From Rehmannia glutinosa (Eukaryota > Streptophyta > Magnoliopsida > Lamiales > Orobanchaceae): a stretch of 64,000 bases of DNA. The first letter of the stretch is position 1. Each line of letters starts with the position of its first letter. The stretch is from assembly GCA_016081115.2 (NCBI GenBank), contig CM071931.1, positions 12,966,284-13,030,283 on the forward strand, given 5' to 3'. A program made the position numbers and the translations under genes. This document shows positions 47,076-59,310 of the stretch, piece after piece. A model generated the notes under the pieces. It saw nothing but the letters and a program-made list of their open reading frames with translations, ran no database searches and was not told the DNA's origin.

Positions 47076-47329
47076 TTCTATTTTTTGCAAAAAACAATTA
47101 CATTAGTTTATTATTTATAAAACTTTGTTTTTTTGAAACATTGAGTGATTGTTAATTTATCTTTAATGTTATTTTTCTCTCTAAACATTTATTGCATATA
47201 CAATTACATTCAACTAAATATGCAAAAAACACACTAAGCGAAATGTAATTGTTTTGCTTTATATACAACTACATCAGATACGCCAATAAGTACCTTAAGA
47301 TTTATACAAAATACATTAATCTACTTATC

Positions 47330-47870
47330 CAACAGATAATACAATTCAACTACTACAAAATAGACAGGTGTGCAATACATTAAATATACAATTCTATATA
47401 TCTATTTATACAAGTACATAGCAAACTAAATACAATTCAACTAAACTAAAATCAGAAAATCACCCATTCAACTAAGTATACAAATCCACCAAACAAAATA
47501 GACAATTCAACGTAACTAATTAAACAGATATATTAATCTACTTATACAACGAACAATACAATTCAACTAATCAAAAATAAATAAATGATACGCATTACAT
47601 ATACAATTCGATATGTCTATTTATACATGTCACTGAAATTGTATACAAATCCACTGAACTAAAAAAGTGAATAACCCATACAATCAATTAAACAATTCCG
47701 CCACATAAAATATACAAATCCACTTAACTAATCAAGCAATTATATTAACCTGGTTTATACAACAAAAAATACAATTCAAAATAATCCAGAAATAAACAAA
47801 TGAAACATATTAAATATACAATTCGATACAACTATCTATACAAGTTGTTGCATCCATGTATAATGTACAT
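47330..47870. repeat. Imperfect tandem repeat with about 220-bp period
   Basis: The motif order ACAATTCAACTA, then ATACATTAAATATACAATTC, then CTATTTATACAAG recurs near 47340, 47568 and 47770. AT-rich, no coding content. Confidence 0.65.
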
Positions 47871-47905
47871 GCATCTAAAAAAAAACACTTTCATCTTAAA
47901 AAAGA

Positions 47906-48181
47906 TCAATCTAAAAGGAAAAAAAAATGAGATGACACAACACCATACATGGTAAAAAAACAAAACATTCTGCTACACAAACTGCCAAAACCCATCTCAC
48001 GTACTGCATTCTTCTGTGCAGGTTTCATAGAAGCAAGAGCATCAACCAAAACCTTGGGTTTCGCCCTAACTTGCATGCCGGGATATGAACTATCAATCCT
48101 TCGCCTCTTTTTGGGCTGCTCGTCTCCGGAACTATCCTCTGCACCACTATTGACCTCTATTTCCTGTTCTTCACTTGACAT
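47906..48181 (-). pseudogene. First exon resembling Ulp1 / plant mobile domain proteins
   Basis: From the Met codon at 48181 the frame reads MSSEEQEIEVNSGAED, a basic patch PKKRRRIDS that may be a nuclear signal, and ALASMKPAQKNAVREMGFGS. The last block, of the form (Q)..AVREMGFG.L, precedes the DUF1985/Ulp1 region in many transposon-borne plant proteins. It then runs into non-coding DNA; a possible splice donor GT follows the GSL codons. No later exon was identified, so the gene is partial or broken. Confidence 0.42.
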
Positions 48182-49474
48182 TTTACTAACACAAACACCT
48201 ACATAAAAAGAACACAAATCCAGATATCAAGACTTTAAACCTCATTTGTTTACATTCCCATAAATGTTGTATATTTAACATGACAAACTTACATACTTGG
48301 TATAAACAATCCGCATACTTAATATTTAACATGACAAACTTGTATACTTAGTATACAAAGCCCATACAAAAGTATGTTTATATTGTACTTAATGTTGTAT
48401 ATTTAACATAATATATCAGTATACTTATTAAAAAAATCTGCATACTTGTTATGTGTTTCTTACTTGGGGTACACTAATTTGTTTACATTCCACTTAATCT
48501 TGTTTACTTAACATAACATGTACGAATAGCAAGAATACACCACAAACCCCTACATAAAAAACACTTAATTCATATATGAAAATGTGAATACAAAAGTATG
48601 CTTATATACTACTTAATGTTGTATAATTAACAAAATATATCAAGATATTTAATAAAAAGATATGCATACTTGTTATGTGTTTGTTATCGATATAATTGCA
48701 AAATTACTTGAATGAAAAATTGATGACTGAAAAAACTCACAAATTGCGATAGAACCTTCATTAACGACCGAAAATAATAAAAAAGGGAAGATGAAAACAA
48801 CAAACATACCTTCAAAATACAAGAACTCGGGACGTCGGTTCCCCTCTCTCTCAAATCTTCTCCACAAAAATCGAACTCCTACACCCACAAAAAATTACTT
48901 AATAGAGACAAGAACAAACTTAAATTTGAAGGATTTGGCCATTAACAGAGAAAAGGGACTCACCTTTACACACGCACAACGGGCACAAAAATAGCACTTC
49001 TCCGGTCCCTTCTTCGCAAAACCCAAACCGCCTACCAACAACAAACTTACGACCGCGAAATAATTTCAAACTTCAATTTTTGGGTGTGCCCGGGAAGACG
49101 AACTACCAATTTTTTTGTGCGCTACTCGATTGGAAATGTGGGATTATTTAGGGAGAAAAGAAAGAGTTAGGGTTTTTTTCTTGTCAAAAACGTAAAGATG
49201 AGGGAAGACAAAAGGAACCGCTTTTGAAAAGACACAATCGAAAATCTATGGTTTTTTCCGCCTAAAAACGGGGAAGTCGATAAAGGAAAGATCCTATTTT
49301 CCTAATAATTAGCAATTAACGTTATCTCTATAAAAACGTAAAGGTGAAAATACAATCATACCCTTAATAACCCAAAATAACTAAAGAGACCTCGGCCATT
49401 AAAAAATTTAAACCAAGGGTCTATATGCGGTCTTGTGGACTAACTTTGAAGGGGTTGGTCTCATTTGAACCAAT

Positions 49475-49477
<3 letters not shown>
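48182..49477. other. Right arm of the large inverted-repeat element, no further gene seen
   Basis: 48240-48670 has loose repeats of TTGTATATTTAACAT and CATACTTG. Short open frames near 48673-48994 are unsupported. The right terminal inverted repeat covers about 49425-49477. Confidence 0.5.

Positions 49478-49515
<38 letters not shown>
49478..49515. repeat. (TA)n tract between two inverted-repeat elements
   Basis: About 38 bases of pure TA shared as right flank of one element and left flank of the next. Confidence 0.9.
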
Positions 49516-49517
<2 letters not shown>

Positions 49518-50314
49518 ATTTGTTCAAATGAGACCACCCTCCCTAGGTGAGACAAAAGTGTGGACTCATCTTATCCATTGATCTTAAAAAATGAAGGGAT
49601 GTGATTAATTCAGTTTTTTTAATTATTTCCTAATTTTCGTTGATTTTAAGGGTAAGATTGTAATTTGGTAATTCAAATTAGTGGTCCTGGGAATTTTATG
49701 GGCTGAAATTGACACTCGCCGAATTTTGTGGCGGATTTTAAGGAACCCTGTTTTCTTTCCAAATATTTTTATTTTACAACATAGTTAGGGTTCTTCTCTT
49801 TTGCATAATTAGACATCAAATAATGCATATTTAGTTATTTTGTTGACACTGCTTTTTTAAAAACAAGACATAATTGAATATAACGTCTTCGCATATGTAG
49901 TTATACTACACTGCATAAATAGGTTCAATATAATGTATATTTAGTTATGAAAATGGGATGTTGCTTTTGGAAATTATAAAAATAGGATGTTACATAATGT
50001 ACTGCATATTTAGTTATTCCACAATGCATAGATAGTTTCTAGATAATACATAGTTAGTTGATTTTGTTGCATAGTTTATGACGTCTTGCATAGTTGGATA
50101 TACTGTACTACATATTAGTTTTTTTACGCTGCATAGATAGTTTTCAAATAATGCATATTTAGTTGAGTTTTGTTGCATATTTAGTTTTCGAACTCACTGT
50201 TCGTTATTTCTCTGTAATATTGCATCGATTTTTCTTGTTTTTTCTCTCTGTAATTTTCATGAACTCGTAATTTTCGAGTTCTTCACAATTTTCTTTATTT
50301 GCGTTGATGGAGGA

Positions 50315-50354
<40 letters not shown>

Positions 50355-50571
50355 CGTGAGATTGGTATTGTGAGATGTATGAGAGAGAAAGAGATTTGAT
50401 TCCATTTTTGTAACTAACTTGTTATATTATTTTACCCTACTACCCTTATATTGATTAAATTAATATTTTAATATATTTTTATCCATTAAATCATACCCAT
50501 TGATTAATAGTGGGGATGGTTGAGATTAGTCCATTGTGTCTCACCTAGAGACATGGTCTCACTTGATCCTC

Positions 50572-50574
<3 letters not shown>
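49516..50574. mobile_element. 1.06-kb inverted-repeat element (MITE-like) in (TA)n
   Basis: Left end GGATTTGTTCAAATGAGACC and right end (minus strand) GGGGAGGATCAAGTGAGACC are imperfect inverted repeats of about 75 bases, sharing CTAGGTGAGACA. TA repeats flank both ends. Inside are loose repeats of TGCATATTTAGTTA (49835-50175) and a (GT)n(GA)n tract (50319-50353). No coding region. Its ends resemble those of the large element at 41535-49477, so the two may belong together. Confidence 0.75.
50319..50353. repeat. (GT)n(GA)n compound microsatellite
   Basis: GTGTGTGTGTGA followed by about 12 GA units. Confidence 0.9.
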
Positions 50575-50621
<47 letters not shown>

Positions 50622-50727
50622 AACTTAGATAAGATTCTAATAAATGGTAAGGGCACATGATGTTAACGGATTATATTGGTTCAGAATCCAAAATTTTAAG
50701 ATATTGTTTCCTCGATTGTTATAACTA

Positions 50728-50767
<40 letters not shown>

Positions 50768-51460
50768 TAATAATAATAATAATAGTAGTAGTAAAAAATA
50801 TTATATAATATTGCTTTTGGGTTTTATTGTAGGAAACCTTGGAAGTCGGATAAGGAACTTGTTGAGAAAATTTGGTGATCAAAATAAAGGTGGACAAAAT
50901 TTTATCTCCCTAAAGAAAAATTAGATTTGCTTGCAATTCCATAAATTTCACGACATTAACCATTTTATGAACTTCACGACATTAAGTAATTTCATCATTT
51001 CACGATATACGCCATTTTACAAAGTTTACAATATAAGACTATTATGTGATTCTTTTATTGTTGTTTTTCAAGATAATTTAGTTTGTTAAGGATAACATTA
51101 ATTGTGTCATTCATGATTTGAATGTACATTTATGTTCATATCGTAACTCTTCGATTACTTGACTTGGACTTTGGGCAAATAAATATCATTTTGACAAAAA
51201 TATTGATCGCCTGAGTCCATTGCGTGTGGGTGGATTAGATAATGGATCAAATAGGTTGCATGTGGTCCCCTGTTTGACTACCCATTTGCCTATCGCACTT
51301 TCTGGTCAAGCCGAGAGACGGCGATGGCGACAAAATTTGGGTCGTAGAACGGTATATTCATGAATATGACGATCTCTAGGTGAAAAATGCCCATAGCTAA
51401 AGAAATATCGAGCCTACATGGAGAGATAAGGTGACCGAGCCTCGGCACGGTATATTCATG
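50575..51460. other. Microsatellites and an LTR scrap, no gene seen
   Basis: A (TA)n tract at 50575-50620 and a (TAA)n tract at about 50727-50782. 51300-51460 contains GAGACGG.GATGGCGACAAAA, GGTATATTCATGAATATGAC and GGAGAGATAAGGTGAC, which loosely follow the order of motifs at 45920-46050 in the solo LTR. Confidence 0.5.
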
Positions 51461-51990
51461 AATGATGTTTGATGAGTATTTTGTATTTACATAGGTCTTA
51501 TATGAATCGTATTTGAATGACTTTATTTATGGTCAATTTGGCATCAATGGGCATGAGTAGATGATGATTGGGAATATGCGATGGGCCCATGACCAAACTT
51601 TTAAGACAGAACGGTCTTTTTCATCGAGTATTAATAACTTTCTTTTTTGTTTTATTTTTTTCTTTCACTTTTTTAATTTATTATATCCTTTAAATATGTT
51701 ATATTTTAAGTTATATTATATTATACGTATCAAATAAAATACGGGAAAGAGGATCAAACATCCCATAACATATAATGTAGTTTACAAAGAAACTTGAGTT
51801 TTGAAGTAAACTCTTTGTATGATAATCTTGTTCTAAATTTTAAATATCTTTTTGAATATTTCTAATTTGTATTATTAAAAAAATAGTATTTTGAATCTTT
51901 TATTTTTATTACAAACAAATTTGTGACACTAAAATTTTATGTTTGGATAAATCTCGTGTAATACACAGTGCTACTTTATATATATATATT

Positions 51991-52023
<33 letters not shown>

Positions 52024-52896
52024 AAGTGATTGATGCCTGGACAATTTAAGCAAAGCAATTTCCATAGGTCGATGGGACAAGTGTCAAATTTAAATTAGAA
52101 AAAAAGAATTAAGTTGTGTTGGGGGCAAAAATATCCATTTATTATTAACATATTAATTGATTTATATATTAGATTAATCCCATTAATTATCCCATAAATT
52201 AATGGGCTATAGATAGAATAACCCGACCCAAAGTGTCCGGGACTAGCCCACAGTGCTACTTTCTCCTACGCGGCTTATGAGACCCATTACCCAAGAAAAG
52301 ATTAAATGTGTAAGACCAAATTTCGGATAACTATGTAATATTGTTATAAAGAATAATTTTGTATAAAAAATTATTTTATACGTTTCCTACTCGATTAATT
52401 GCTTGGTAATGTTGATTGGGTGAATTCTAGTATATTTGGATAATATAAGATTACGAATCGATTAATTGTGGTTATTGGGATAATTGAAAAATTTTGTTCT
52501 TCTTAAAGATTAATAGGGCCCTATTTATTGAAATTTCATTTAATTATTGAATTGGATAACGTATTAGGCTAGATTAGTTTTCATTGTGGGATTTAAAAAT
52601 TATTAAATTAGATATTTGGGCTTAATACGTGTTAGGGTTAGTTTTCTAGCATTTGGAAACTGAATTAGTTATAACCTTTAGGCCATTAGTTATTTAATTA
52701 ATGAAAGAATGTTCCTATACTTGACCCAAACCATTAGTTAATTTTCAGCATATAGACTCCAGCACTAGGCCTATCATCTAACCCAACCCACTTCACTCGG
52801 TTTGGCCCAACCGTGCTTGGATAAAGAAGAAGGCTATCCTTAAAAGTCACTCATTCTTATCCAAACCAGTAGCCAAAACCTCCCACCCCTACCAAA
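51461..52896. repeat. Segmental repeat, copy 2
   Basis: Matches 11303-11375 joined to 12225-13492. The junction lies in a TTTATG that is present at both break points in copy 1 (11370 and 12225). A (TA)n-rich patch at 51975-52023 has no equal in copy 1. Confidence 0.8.
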
Positions 52897-53547
52897 ATCG
52901 TTGTTCTAAAAAGCGCTAGATACTAGTTGGGCGGTAGATCGGGGCTAACGCCAGGCGGCCCAATGTCACCCGCTACTTCCTCCACTTCTCCCCACTTTTG
53001 GGCCGTGTATATACCTCATTTCCCCTTCTTTTGATTTTTTCTCTTTTCACCTACACCGATACACGCTTCGCCTCTATGGCCATAGCTCTCTGTCCGCCAT
53101 GGACCACCGACGTCCCTCAATCTCTATCTCTCAATTCCTCGAATTTGCATCAAAAACACCTTCTTGGTGTTCGTGTTCATCCGTATGTGATACTAAGTTC
53201 ATAGGAACTGGTATTATTCATTTTATGGATTTGCTTCACTTATTTTTATTTTATTTTTATTTTAATTTTATAAAGTACTTGGGGGAAAGAAAAGAGAGGA
53301 ATATTGAATTATAATCCCCTTTTAGTGTTGTTGTCGAACATTTCATTTGGGTTGATGAATGTTGAATTTTATTCGGATCACATACTTGAGAACTTTCGCG
53401 ACTACGTTAGACTACGATTTGTAATGTTTTGATGGATGGTTGACTATTTAGGTATTAATGTTGTATAAAACCTTGTTGGTTCGATTTATTTGTCTTATAA
53501 ATTGGTTTAAGTTATTGATCACGTCATGGTCCCATTTGGGCGTGACA
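52309..53547 (+). repeat. Chromovirus-type LTR, about 1.24 kb
   Basis: Starts TGTAAGACC and ends GGGCGTGACA, with an end pattern like that of the 3.7-kb solo LTR (ATTGATCA.GTC before the final GGGCGTGACA). No target duplication was seen (AAATG before, ATTGT after). A short block at about 52897-52977 (AAAAAGCGCTAG, GGGCGGTAG) replaces sequence found in the other copy. No PBS or gag follows clearly. Confidence 0.6.
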
Positions 53548-55140
53548 ATTGTAGTATCGTAGCTCACTAGTAAGATTGAAACTTACACCGAGCTAATCCA
53601 GATATTTTCCTCTACCATGGATTGGGTACCGCTACTAGATGGCCTAAGTTGAATCTTGAACGACTATTTGAACTCTTATGAGTTGTTATAGTATTAAAAT
53701 ATTCGGATATTCCTCGGTTTGGACATTAGTTGATTTAGAAATTTCTTGACGTGAAGGTTATAATGCCCCGATATAATGAGACTTGAAGGATATAAGGTTA
53801 TCACTTGACAATATATGATTTAGTTATATGATATATTATGGAATCTAGATACCTAATGATATTACTTCGAAAATGCTAGTATGGGAATCGCAAAGTATGA
53901 TTGACCGATGATAAAGCCATTGCGTTATTCATTCTCAAATATACTAGTGAAAGATCTAGAAACTTAAGTTGAGGACAAAAGTTTATCTAATTTTTTTGAC
54001 ACCCTCTAAACTTTCCAAACCCTATCTCTCTCACCCCGCACCTCTCCCCACACACGCCGCCATCATCTCGCACCCTCGATCGGCGATGATAATTCACCGG
54101 CAACCTTCCTTAGCCCCACCCCATTCACCCTCATCACCCAACACATATATACACGCAAACACACAATCGATACGCACGCACACACACACACACACGCACA
54201 CACCTGCACATACATATACACACACCTGTACACACACAAACACCTACAAACGTACATCATCGGCAGAAAAGAGCAGGTAAGAAAGGAAGAAAAAAAAGGG
54301 AGAGACCGATTTGAGGGAATTTTTTTTTGAAAATTCAGTCAACTTCCAAATTCAATTCGTAAAGTAATATAATTCCGATCATAGAATTGATTAAGGGGTT
54401 TTTAAGTACATGAAAGGACGAACTAAACGATATATTACCCATCAATTTTTGACCAATGAATCGCGGGGATCGACGGTCAAACTTGGCGGGTCGCGCACGT
54501 TTGTGAAAGAATCTGCAGAATTTTCTCCGGTAATTTGCTGGAGATCTAGAGAACTGATCTTGGCGTGAGAGGTGGCATTAGAAATGTCATGGAATGAGCT
54601 TTCTAAAACTGTAAGGTTTGTAAAAATCGAACGGTTGGATCTCCATAGATCTAAAAGTCAAAGATTTTGAATTTTTGAATGTTTACCGCGATTTTCTGGG
54701 TCGAGCATCGTATCGAAAATCCAAAGATGGATTTGGAACGAGAGTGACGATATGAGTTCAATGGTATAAGATTTATTGATTTCCACCGCCCGAGGTCGGC
54801 GATCGTGGCGGCAGCGATCCGTTGGTAGAGCCGGCCGTAAAGAGAGAAAATCGGTTACTTCTTTTGGAAATTTCTATTTTGGAAAATTTCTAAATTTATA
54901 AACGAACTATATATTATAAAGATGGGTTGATGGGCTTTTTGAATGAGTTTACGCTTTGGGCGAAAATACACTAAAATGAGGAATTATATTTTAATTTGTT
55001 TTGAAATAAATAGAGAGCCCGTAAGTTAATTTTAGGTCTTCTATCCGGGATTTATATTCCCGATATAATAAATTCTTTCCAAATAATAAAATTAACAATT
55101 TAGATCCTTAAATTTGCGAAAAATTTACTCTAAAATTCCG
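53548..55140. other. Probable decayed retroelement DNA, no gene seen
   Basis: The stretch after the LTR contains a (CA)n-rich tract (54170-54240) and GC-richer patches near 54060-54120 and 54780-54840. An open frame at 53969-54280 exists only because of the CA repeat. No gag or pol motif was recognised. Confidence 0.4.
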
Positions 55141-55485
55141 AGATTCAAAATTAACAACTCGATATTGTGTGGTTGCATTCACTTATCAAGGAGCTTGGTG
55201 TTGTGGTTGAGTCCCCATCCCTGTTATGGTGTGACAACATGAGTGCCGCAATGGCCGAGAATCCGGTGTTGCACGCCGAACCAAACACATTAAAATAGAT
55301 GTTCACTTTGTTCGACAAAAATTCTTGCTAAGGAGGTTGAGGTCCGTTTTATTCCATCCGAGGAGCACCCGCTAACTGCTTACCAAACCATTATCCTCTT
55401 CTAGGTTCAACATGTTGTGTACAAAACTTTCTCTTAGTTCACATAGCTCACTTCGATCCGCTTGGGGGAGTAATAGAATATAGTT
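55141..55485 (+). pseudogene. Copia RNase H relic with polypurine tract
   Basis: In shifting frames: DIVWLH at about 55163, LWCDNMSA (catalytic Asp box) at about 55220, NPVLHA followed by a degraded KH motif, VHFVRQK, then IPSEEH and LTKPLS pieces. GCTTGGGGGAGTAATAGAAT near 55458-55477 looks like the polypurine tract plus the first bases of a 3' LTR. It is cut right there by the dispersed repeat starting at 55491. Confidence 0.75.
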
Positions 55486-55490
55486 AGCTC

Positions 55491-56027
55491 CGCAAAACAA
55501 TCTAATATAAATTTATGTGTCTTTTAAAAATAATTAACGTGTTTTTATATTATTGGTATTATATATATATATATTTATTTATTTCAACTTTAATTAATAT
55601 TACTTTAATAAAAATTAGATCAAAATATTATATATAGTTGCCAGAGAGTATTATATGATTTTTCTCGTTCGATGTTTATAAATATTTATTTTTGTTCATA
55701 AATAAATTTCTACATTAGTAAATATGTTCACATCTCGTGTAATAGAAATATTTAAAAATATAAATTAATATATAAACTTTAATAACCACATTTTAAAGTA
55801 ATATATACACACATGTATTGATAGTAACATAAATTTATTTCTTTAGAAAAATTAATTTCACTTATCCATACTATTGAAATCATATTTTCATATTTAATTT
55901 AATTTTTATTAAACTATAGGTTTAGTTATTTAAAAATAAAATTTCAAATAAAAATAATTGTAATTTAATTTAGACAAGATAAAATGTGATATCAAACACT
56001 TTATATATTGCAAGGGTACTTTGTCCA

Positions 56028-56058
<31 letters not shown>

Positions 56059-56907
56059 TGTTACTTGTTTACAGGGGTATTTGAAGGTTTTCATAGTCAT
56101 AGTCGAAGGGGGTATTTGATACAAACTCAATAGTAGAAGGGGGTAAAGTGAATTTTACCCTTTTTTTCCAAATTTTTGTTGCCTTTTTCATTTTTACATA
56201 GGGTTTTTTCTTCTTTCCGCTTTCTTCTCTCTTCTTGGTTTTTCTTCTCTCTGTTCTTCTTCGCGCTTATTCTTCATCGCCAAGACGCAAGTCCAATGGT
56301 ATACTAGGAACATGCAAGAGATTGTTGAGAACAAAAGCATGATTGGGAGATGGTTTTTGAGAAGAAGATTTAATAAAAGAGTTACCAATGTGAGAAATAC
56401 ACAGACCTGATCCATACCCAAGATGAAGTTTATTATGTCCTTGGTATTCAGTGGCAATATTCAGATTATTAAGATCATAGGTGACATGGTTTGAAGCCTA
56501 CGAATTAGGAAATTACCATGAAACATTTTAAGTAGTATCTTGAATGGTTACCGTAGCAATCATTTGATTTGAGTTTCTGGATTGCTTCTCATATTAGCAT
56601 TTTGAGCAGAGGTGTTGTTAGTACTAAAATTAGGATCCATCCTATAGTAAAACTTATCGAGAGTGTGGTTAGTATAATTGCAAATTTGACAGTCGTTCTC
56701 CTATGGTTATTAGAGTATCTTCCACCTATGCCTCTGTTGTGCAACTATATAACGCACAAGAGGAGGCTAATGAGAACCACCTCAAGCTCAACGGTCGATA
56801 TAGTCTTATTTGGATAAATGCACTTGTAAGATAGTTGTTGAGTGAGTAAACTTGTCTATCTTTTATTTGTGATACAATTGATTTTAGGTAGTATTTCTTC
56901 TGGTCTT
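55491..56907. repeat. Dispersed 1.4-kb repeat, copy 2
   Basis: Same orientation and order as 3565-4941, with a longer (TA)n at about 56030-56060. Cut on the right by the Athila-like LTR at 56908. Confidence 0.7.
56280..56817 (-). pseudogene. Copia gag-protease relic, second copy
   Basis: Equivalent of 4311-4850. The minus frame 56457-56194 contains SHIGNSF-like sequence in another frame and NHLPIMLLFSTIS. The zinc knuckle region is more damaged than in copy 1. Confidence 0.55.
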
Positions 56908-57169
56908 TGATAGGCGTGAGTTTTGCATGTATTTTAAGGCGTATTTCGAGCTATAATGATGAGTAAACATGCATATACTCGTGTTAAATGTACATATTCA
57001 CTCCTTGTGGAAAAGATATTACACTTTGCTTATTTTGTAGGAATTTCATTATATTTGAAGCCAATTGAATACGAATACGAGGAAAGCAAAGTGGAAACAC
57101 GGAGAATTGAGTGGATATACGAAAAGTGAAGCCTAAAAGAGCGAAAGTTGAGCGTTTACGGAAAAGACA

Positions 57170-57440
57170 GGGGCACACGGGTTGCGCGTGCCTCAAGACA
57201 CTACCCGTGCACCCTCAGTATAAGGATTATTGAGCTGCAAATGGCGCATGGGTAGCCCATGCATGGGCGCACCACCCGTGCGTCCTACAGAGGATCGAAG
57301 TATCTCACCGGAGTGGCGCACGGGGTAGGCCCGTGCTCGACGCACCACCCGTGCGCCCTGAGGAGAGTTGGGTTATTCCAGCAGGGTGGCGCACGGGTAA
57401 CCCGCGTCTTGCGGCGCACCACCCGTGCGTCTACTGAATC
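57170..57440. repeat. Palindromic GCGCACGGGT / ACCCGTGCGC cluster
   Basis: At least three pairs of GCGCACGGG and CACCCGTGCG facing each other at distances of about 20-35 bases. Another pair is at 61277-61318 in the internal region. Confidence 0.82.
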
Positions 57441-57476
57441 CCATAACTGCAAAGATTAAGCCCTAAACATGATGGG

Positions 57477-57488
57477 AGTATAAAAAGG
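57477..57488 (+). promoter_or_regulatory. Candidate LTR TATA box
   Basis: GTATAAAAAGGC, shortly after the GC-rich cluster, placed as a TATA box usually is in plant gypsy LTRs. Confidence 0.5.
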
Positions 57489-58316
57489 CTTTTTTGGGGC
57501 ACACAAGGACATTCTCGCATTTTTGGGATCTACAACACAAGACAAGAGTCAACTCTTGGAAGGAGACATCAAGGAGACAATCGGGTTGCATCGGAGCTTG
57601 AAGAACGGAGATATATCGAGAGATTGTCGACGTTCCTAAGTTTTCTTGCTTCTCTTTTAGTTTCAATCTTTTATTTTCATTTGTAATGACTTTGAACACT
57701 TTGTGTATAAGTTGTTTAATCATGTGTAGCTAAACTCTAGAGATTTCCTGGTTTTGGAAGTAGATTAATGACCTCTTGTTGGATGTTTTAATCTTAGTTG
57801 AAGTTATTATCTTGAATACTCGACACAAATATTTGCATGAATCGAGAGGTTTGTAAATATTTGTGAGGATATTTGATCTTTTGTACTTTCGGAGTTGAAT
57901 GCTTTATGTTGAGTAGAGATGCTAGCATAAGTATTTCAATCTTCATTTTATATGCATCTCGAGAGGGAGGATAAAATAGCTTTGTGATCGTCTTATAGGA
58001 ATATTGATAATAACGTGGCTTGATTAAACCGGACAACAAGAGGATTATTAATGGAAACCTTAACTCGAAATCCATTACATCATCTTGATACTTCTTTCAT
58101 TTGTGTTATCTTATTCTTGTGTTTTAGTGATTTAAATTGTCTTAATCTCAAAACAACAATCATCAAATTTCGATCGCCTAAATAAAAATAAGACTATCTT
58201 GGTTAAATACTTAGCATATTAATTTATTAGTCTCCGTGGATACGACCTTGCTACCCTATTCGATAACGTACACCGTACACTTGCGGTGAAGCTAAAAATA
58301 TAGGCGAACAAGTTTT

Positions 58317-58330
58317 TGGCGCCGTTGTCG
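58317..58330 (+). other. Primer binding site of the Athila-like element
   Basis: TGGCGCCGTTGTCG, close to the TGGCGCCGTTGCCG used by Athila/Tat elements, 6 bases after the LTR. Confidence 0.9.
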
Positions 58331-58584
58331 ACTAATACAATTTATGGTGCTAATATTGCGATAGATAGAATTATTCTTAATTTAGACATTATTTTTTTAT
58401 TATTTACTTTGTTTTAGTGTGACTTTAATTCCACATTATTTGACTTGTTTCTTTTAGTTTGGTCCGTAGTAGTGCATGAACACGCGCTCTAGGCGGGGGA
58501 CTTAATACCGCTCATACCGGAAGTTGAGGCTTTCGCGAGGAGAATCGATCTACTAGACGGGCTGAAAGACAACACAATCCGATA

Positions 58585-59310
58585 ATGGGGGATTTGAATG
58601 AATTACCAATACCGCCAAACAATGGTGGAAACGAGTTACCGATACTGGGTTCAACAAAGAAGCCATTCGTGATTACTTTCGACCACAAACGAATCATAAT
58701 TACAGTGGTATTGCCCATATTCCTATCAATGCCAACAACTTCGAGCTCAAACCGCACTAATCAATATGGTGCAACAGAATCGCTTTGGGGGTTTGCAAAT
58801 CAAGATCCTAACTCTCACCTTGCGCATTTTATCCAAATATGCAATACGATCAAAATGAACGGAGTCTCGGATGACGCCATAAGATCGCGCTATTCCCATT
58901 CTCTTTAAGGGATAAGGCGAGAAATTGGTTGGGTACTTTGACGCAAGGCAAGTAAGCACATGGGACAAACCGAGCCAAAAGTTCTTGTTTAAATTCTTTC
59001 CACCGAGCAAAACTTTGCGCTCAAAAGCGAGATTACTCAATTCCGACAGTTCGACTCGAGCCTTTGTATGAGGCTTGGGAAAGGTTCCGGATTTGTTACG
59101 AGATGTCCACAACATGGGTTTCCGGAGGATCAACATGCTTATGCTTCTTCTACAATGGTTTAATGGGACAAACGAGGGCCTTTGTAGATGCCGCAATGGG
59201 AGGAGCATTGTTGGCAAGGTTTCCACAAGATGCCTTAAATCTTCTTGAGGAAATGGCCATGAACAGCTACAAAGGGCCATCCGAAGATCCAATGTACAAC
59301 GAGTAGCCGA
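58585..59310 (+). pseudogene. Athila-type gag
   Basis: In changing frames: INANNFELKP (58729), then PNSHLAHFIQICNTIKMNG (58807-58863), FPFSLRDKARNWL (58893-58930), LGTLTQG, EPLYEAWERF (59058), then AFVDAAMGGALLA and FPQDALNLLEEMAMNSY (59178-59270). This is the order of the retrotransposon gag domain in Athila elements. Four or more frameshifts break it. Low-complexity, Asn-rich sequence follows to about 59500. Confidence 0.88.

Larger units (their letters stand above)
41535..49477. mobile_element. Large terminal-inverted-repeat element in TA-rich DNA (FAR1/Ulp1-bearing MULE candidate)
   Basis: The left end GGGGAGAGGATCCTGTGAGA and the right end (minus strand) GGGATTGGTTCAAATGAGAC form imperfect inverted repeats of about 50 bases, both reaching GTTAGTCCA.AAGACC. 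TA-rich DNA flanks both ends, so a duplication made of TA units cannot be measured. Without the 3.7-kb solo LTR it is about 4.2 kb. It holds a FAR1-like N-terminal fragment, a CCHC knuckle and, on the other strand, an exon like that of plant Ulp1/mobile-domain proteins. Mutator family membership is an inference from this cargo. Confidence 0.6.
56908..58310 (+). repeat. 5' LTR of the Athila-like element
   Basis: 1403 bases, TGATAGGCGTGAGTTTTGCA to AGGCGAACA. Contains a cluster of GCGCACGGGT and ACCCGTGCGC motifs (57170-57440). A TATA-like GTATAAAAAGGC lies at about 57477-57488 as a candidate core promoter. Confidence 0.85.

Noticed and set aside
50637..50897. Minus frame with poly-Leu/Ile
   Set aside because: Translation of the (TAA)n microsatellite.
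53969..54280. 103-codon frame rich in Thr and His
   Set aside because: Product of the (CA)n tract; no family resemblance.
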